DNA of 15,534 nt from a bacterium. GTDB taxonomy: Bacteria; Latescibacterota; UBA2968; UBA8231. The first letter of the stretch is position 1; each line of letters begins with the position of its first letter. The stretch is taken from positions 1-15,534 of the forward strand of contig JAQCJA010000049.1 in assembly GCA_027593305.1 (NCBI GenBank), written 5' to 3'. Both the position numbers and the translations under genes were made by a program. Positions 14,551-15,534 of this stretch are shown here, in pieces. The notes under the pieces were generated by a model. The model had not been told where the DNA came from. It ran no database searches and saw only the letters and a program-made list of their open reading frames with translations.

Positions 14551-15318
14551 CTACTGCAGCAGCTTCTCCACCTCTCTGGCCAACTTTGTCTCGTAGCCTT
14601 CGGTGAAGACAATGAAGGCGGCGACGTTCTCCCCTTTCAGCAGTTGCAGATCCTGGGCGGAGATGGCGTCCGCCATGACGATGGCCGGCACCTTGAGCTG
14701 CTCTTCACGACGCAGCGTGCGCAACGTCTGACCGCGGCCGGCATCGGCCTGGTCGATGTTGGCAACGATGAGATCCACCTTGGTTTCTTTGAGCATCTGC
14801 TTGGCACGTCCCCATGTGGTGGCGATGCGCACGCGGTACTGCTTGCCCAGCAGGCTCAAGGAGATTGCCTGTGTGTGGTTGGAGTCATCCACCAACAGGA
14901 TGGAAGCTTTGGCCTTGGTCTTTTCATCGGCGTGGATGACTTCGACACCGAGGGCCGCCGCGATCGTCTCGTGCAACTTTTCACGATTGAATGGCTTGAC
15001 GATATACCCTGCGGGTTTGGCCGACTGCGCCCGCGCGACCGTCGCCTTATCGGTGTGGGCCGTAAGAAAAACCACCGGGGTGCCGAAACGGGTGCCGATG
15101 ACTTCGGCTGCCTGGATGCCATCCTTGTCGCCCTGGAGCGATATATCCATCAGGACCAGATCGGGTCGTGTCTCGGCTGCCTTGCCGACTGCTTCGGCGG
15201 CGAACTGAGCCACACCAACGACCTCGTATCCCAGACGTACGAGAGTCTGCTCGAGATCACGAGCCACAACCGCCTCATCTTCGACTACCAGGATTCTTTC
15301 ACCCGCCATCGGTTTCAC
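14551..15318 (-). CDS. Response regulator with one active and one degenerate receiver domain
   Basis: 255 residues, two CheY-like domains and no DNA-binding output domain. The first receiver (about 8-122) is complete: acidic pocket E13/D14, phospho-acceptor D58 (VLMDISLQGDKDGI), T86 (FLTAHTD) and K108 (IVKPF), of the type paired with HisKA_2 kinases. The second (about 138-255) keeps the fold-like start ILLVDDSNHTQ but has N187 where Asp is expected (DLIVANID), A216 for Thr (IVMADA) and no Lys (AAFIVFTEG), so it is a pseudo-receiver. The start is GTG 15318, overlapping the upstream kinase stop (GTGA); ATG 15309 is an alternative. Coupling to the kinase gene marks a two-component pair. Output could be protein-protein interaction. 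Confidence 0.9.
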   Translation of the reverse strand: MKPMAGERILVVEDEAVVARDLEQTLVRLGYEVVGVAQFAAEAVGKAAETRPDLVLMDISLQGDKDGIQAAEVIGTRFGTPVVFLTAHTDKATVARAQSAKPAGYIVKPFNREKLHETIAAALGVEVIHADEKTKAKASILLVDDSNHTQAISLSLLGKQYRVRIATTWGRAKQMLKETKVDLIVANIDQADAGRGQTLRTLRREEQLKVPAIVMADAISAQDLQLLKGENVAAFIVFTEGYETKLAREVEKLLQ

Positions 15319-15534
15319 ACATCGCGCGGTTCGTGCGAGTCCAGGGGATAGTAAAGCTCAAAACGTGTACCACCATCGCGATTCACCTCGATCGTGCTCT
15401 GCAGCTGCCGCGCCAGGTCACCAACCAGACGCAGTCCGAGAGAAGTCGCCTTGCCCGGGTCCAGCTGGGCGTTGTCCCGATCTTAGTTGAAACAGCACAG
15501 GCTCCAATCGTTGCATATTGATACGAGAAGTTCC
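15315..15534 (-). CDS. Sensor histidine kinase, C-terminal fragment (runs off the window), interrupted by an in-frame stop
   Basis: The last 55 codons read DNAQLDPGKATSLGLRLV, then GDLARQLQSTIEVNRDGGTRF, ELYYPLDSHEPRDV and TGA, the G2-box end of a HATPase_c domain of the HisKA_2/HWE type (SLGLRLV-DLA-QL ... GGTRF). In the same frame, further upstream, VSICNDWSLCCFN ends in TAA (15483-15485), directly before DRDNAQLDP. The usual DNGVGLP G1 box is not readable, so the gene is either disrupted or contains errors here. The stop overlaps the response regulator start, so the two belong together. The 5' part lies beyond the window. Confidence 0.6.

Overview
The window is a GC-rich (about 60%) bacterial segment. 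It is densely packed with small catabolic enzymes of the kind abundant in uncultured marine or sponge-associated heterotrophs such as Latescibacterota, Poribacteria and Tectomicrobia: enolase-superfamily dehydratases, amidohydrolase-2/lactonase-like hydrolases, phytanoyl-CoA-dioxygenase-like (PhyH) oxygenases, an SMP-30 lactonase and a CocE/NonD hydrolase. That taxonomic suggestion is inference from gene content only; there is no rRNA, tRNA or other marker gene in the window.

Layout. 8-957 (-) is an exported SMP-30/gluconolactonase-like protein with a one-base frameshift. It is divergent from a four-helix membrane protein (1028-1369) that overlaps an enolase-superfamily gene (1366-2517). A 13-bp tandem repeat follows. 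Then, on the minus strand, come CocE/NonD hydrolase (2619-4295) and a PhyH dioxygenase (4434-5189). A QueD/6-PTPS-like enzyme (5370-5810) is divergent from PhyH. An XRE-type regulator (5969-6803, frameshifted) is coupled to a 40-residue membrane protein (6800-6922), which has a strong Shine-Dalgarno and a promoter carrying a perfect palindrome. Divergent from that is an amidohydrolase (7092-8015). 8100-8708 (-) holds two decayed genes joined end to end: an amidohydrolase 5' remnant and a Rieske 3' remnant with a nonsense codon. Then come a COG3618-type lactonase/amidohydrolase (8777-9670, +), a second PhyH (9704-10486, -) and a second enolase-superfamily gene (10530-11577, -; frameshift plus apparent internal deletion). 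Two paralogous ABC-2 permeases without an ATPase (11755-14535, +) are followed by a minus-strand two-component pair: a double-receiver response regulator (14551-15318) and the C-terminal end of a histidine kinase running off the window.

How it may work together. Sugar-lactone hydrolysis (SMP-30, the 8777 amidohydrolase), sugar-acid dehydration or racemisation (two enolase-superfamily enzymes) and Fe(II)/2-oxoglutarate oxygenation (two PhyH proteins) could together process a sugar acid or another small hydroxylated compound, with the XRE regulator and small membrane protein as local control. This pathway is inference; no substrate can be read from the sequence.

The most striking feature is the density of disruptions: three single-base frameshifts, an in-frame TGA in a Rieske cluster motif, an in-frame TAA in a kinase, a gene-gene fusion scar and probable internal deletions. 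Either this is a decaying accessory island or the assembly contains indel errors; raw reads would decide.
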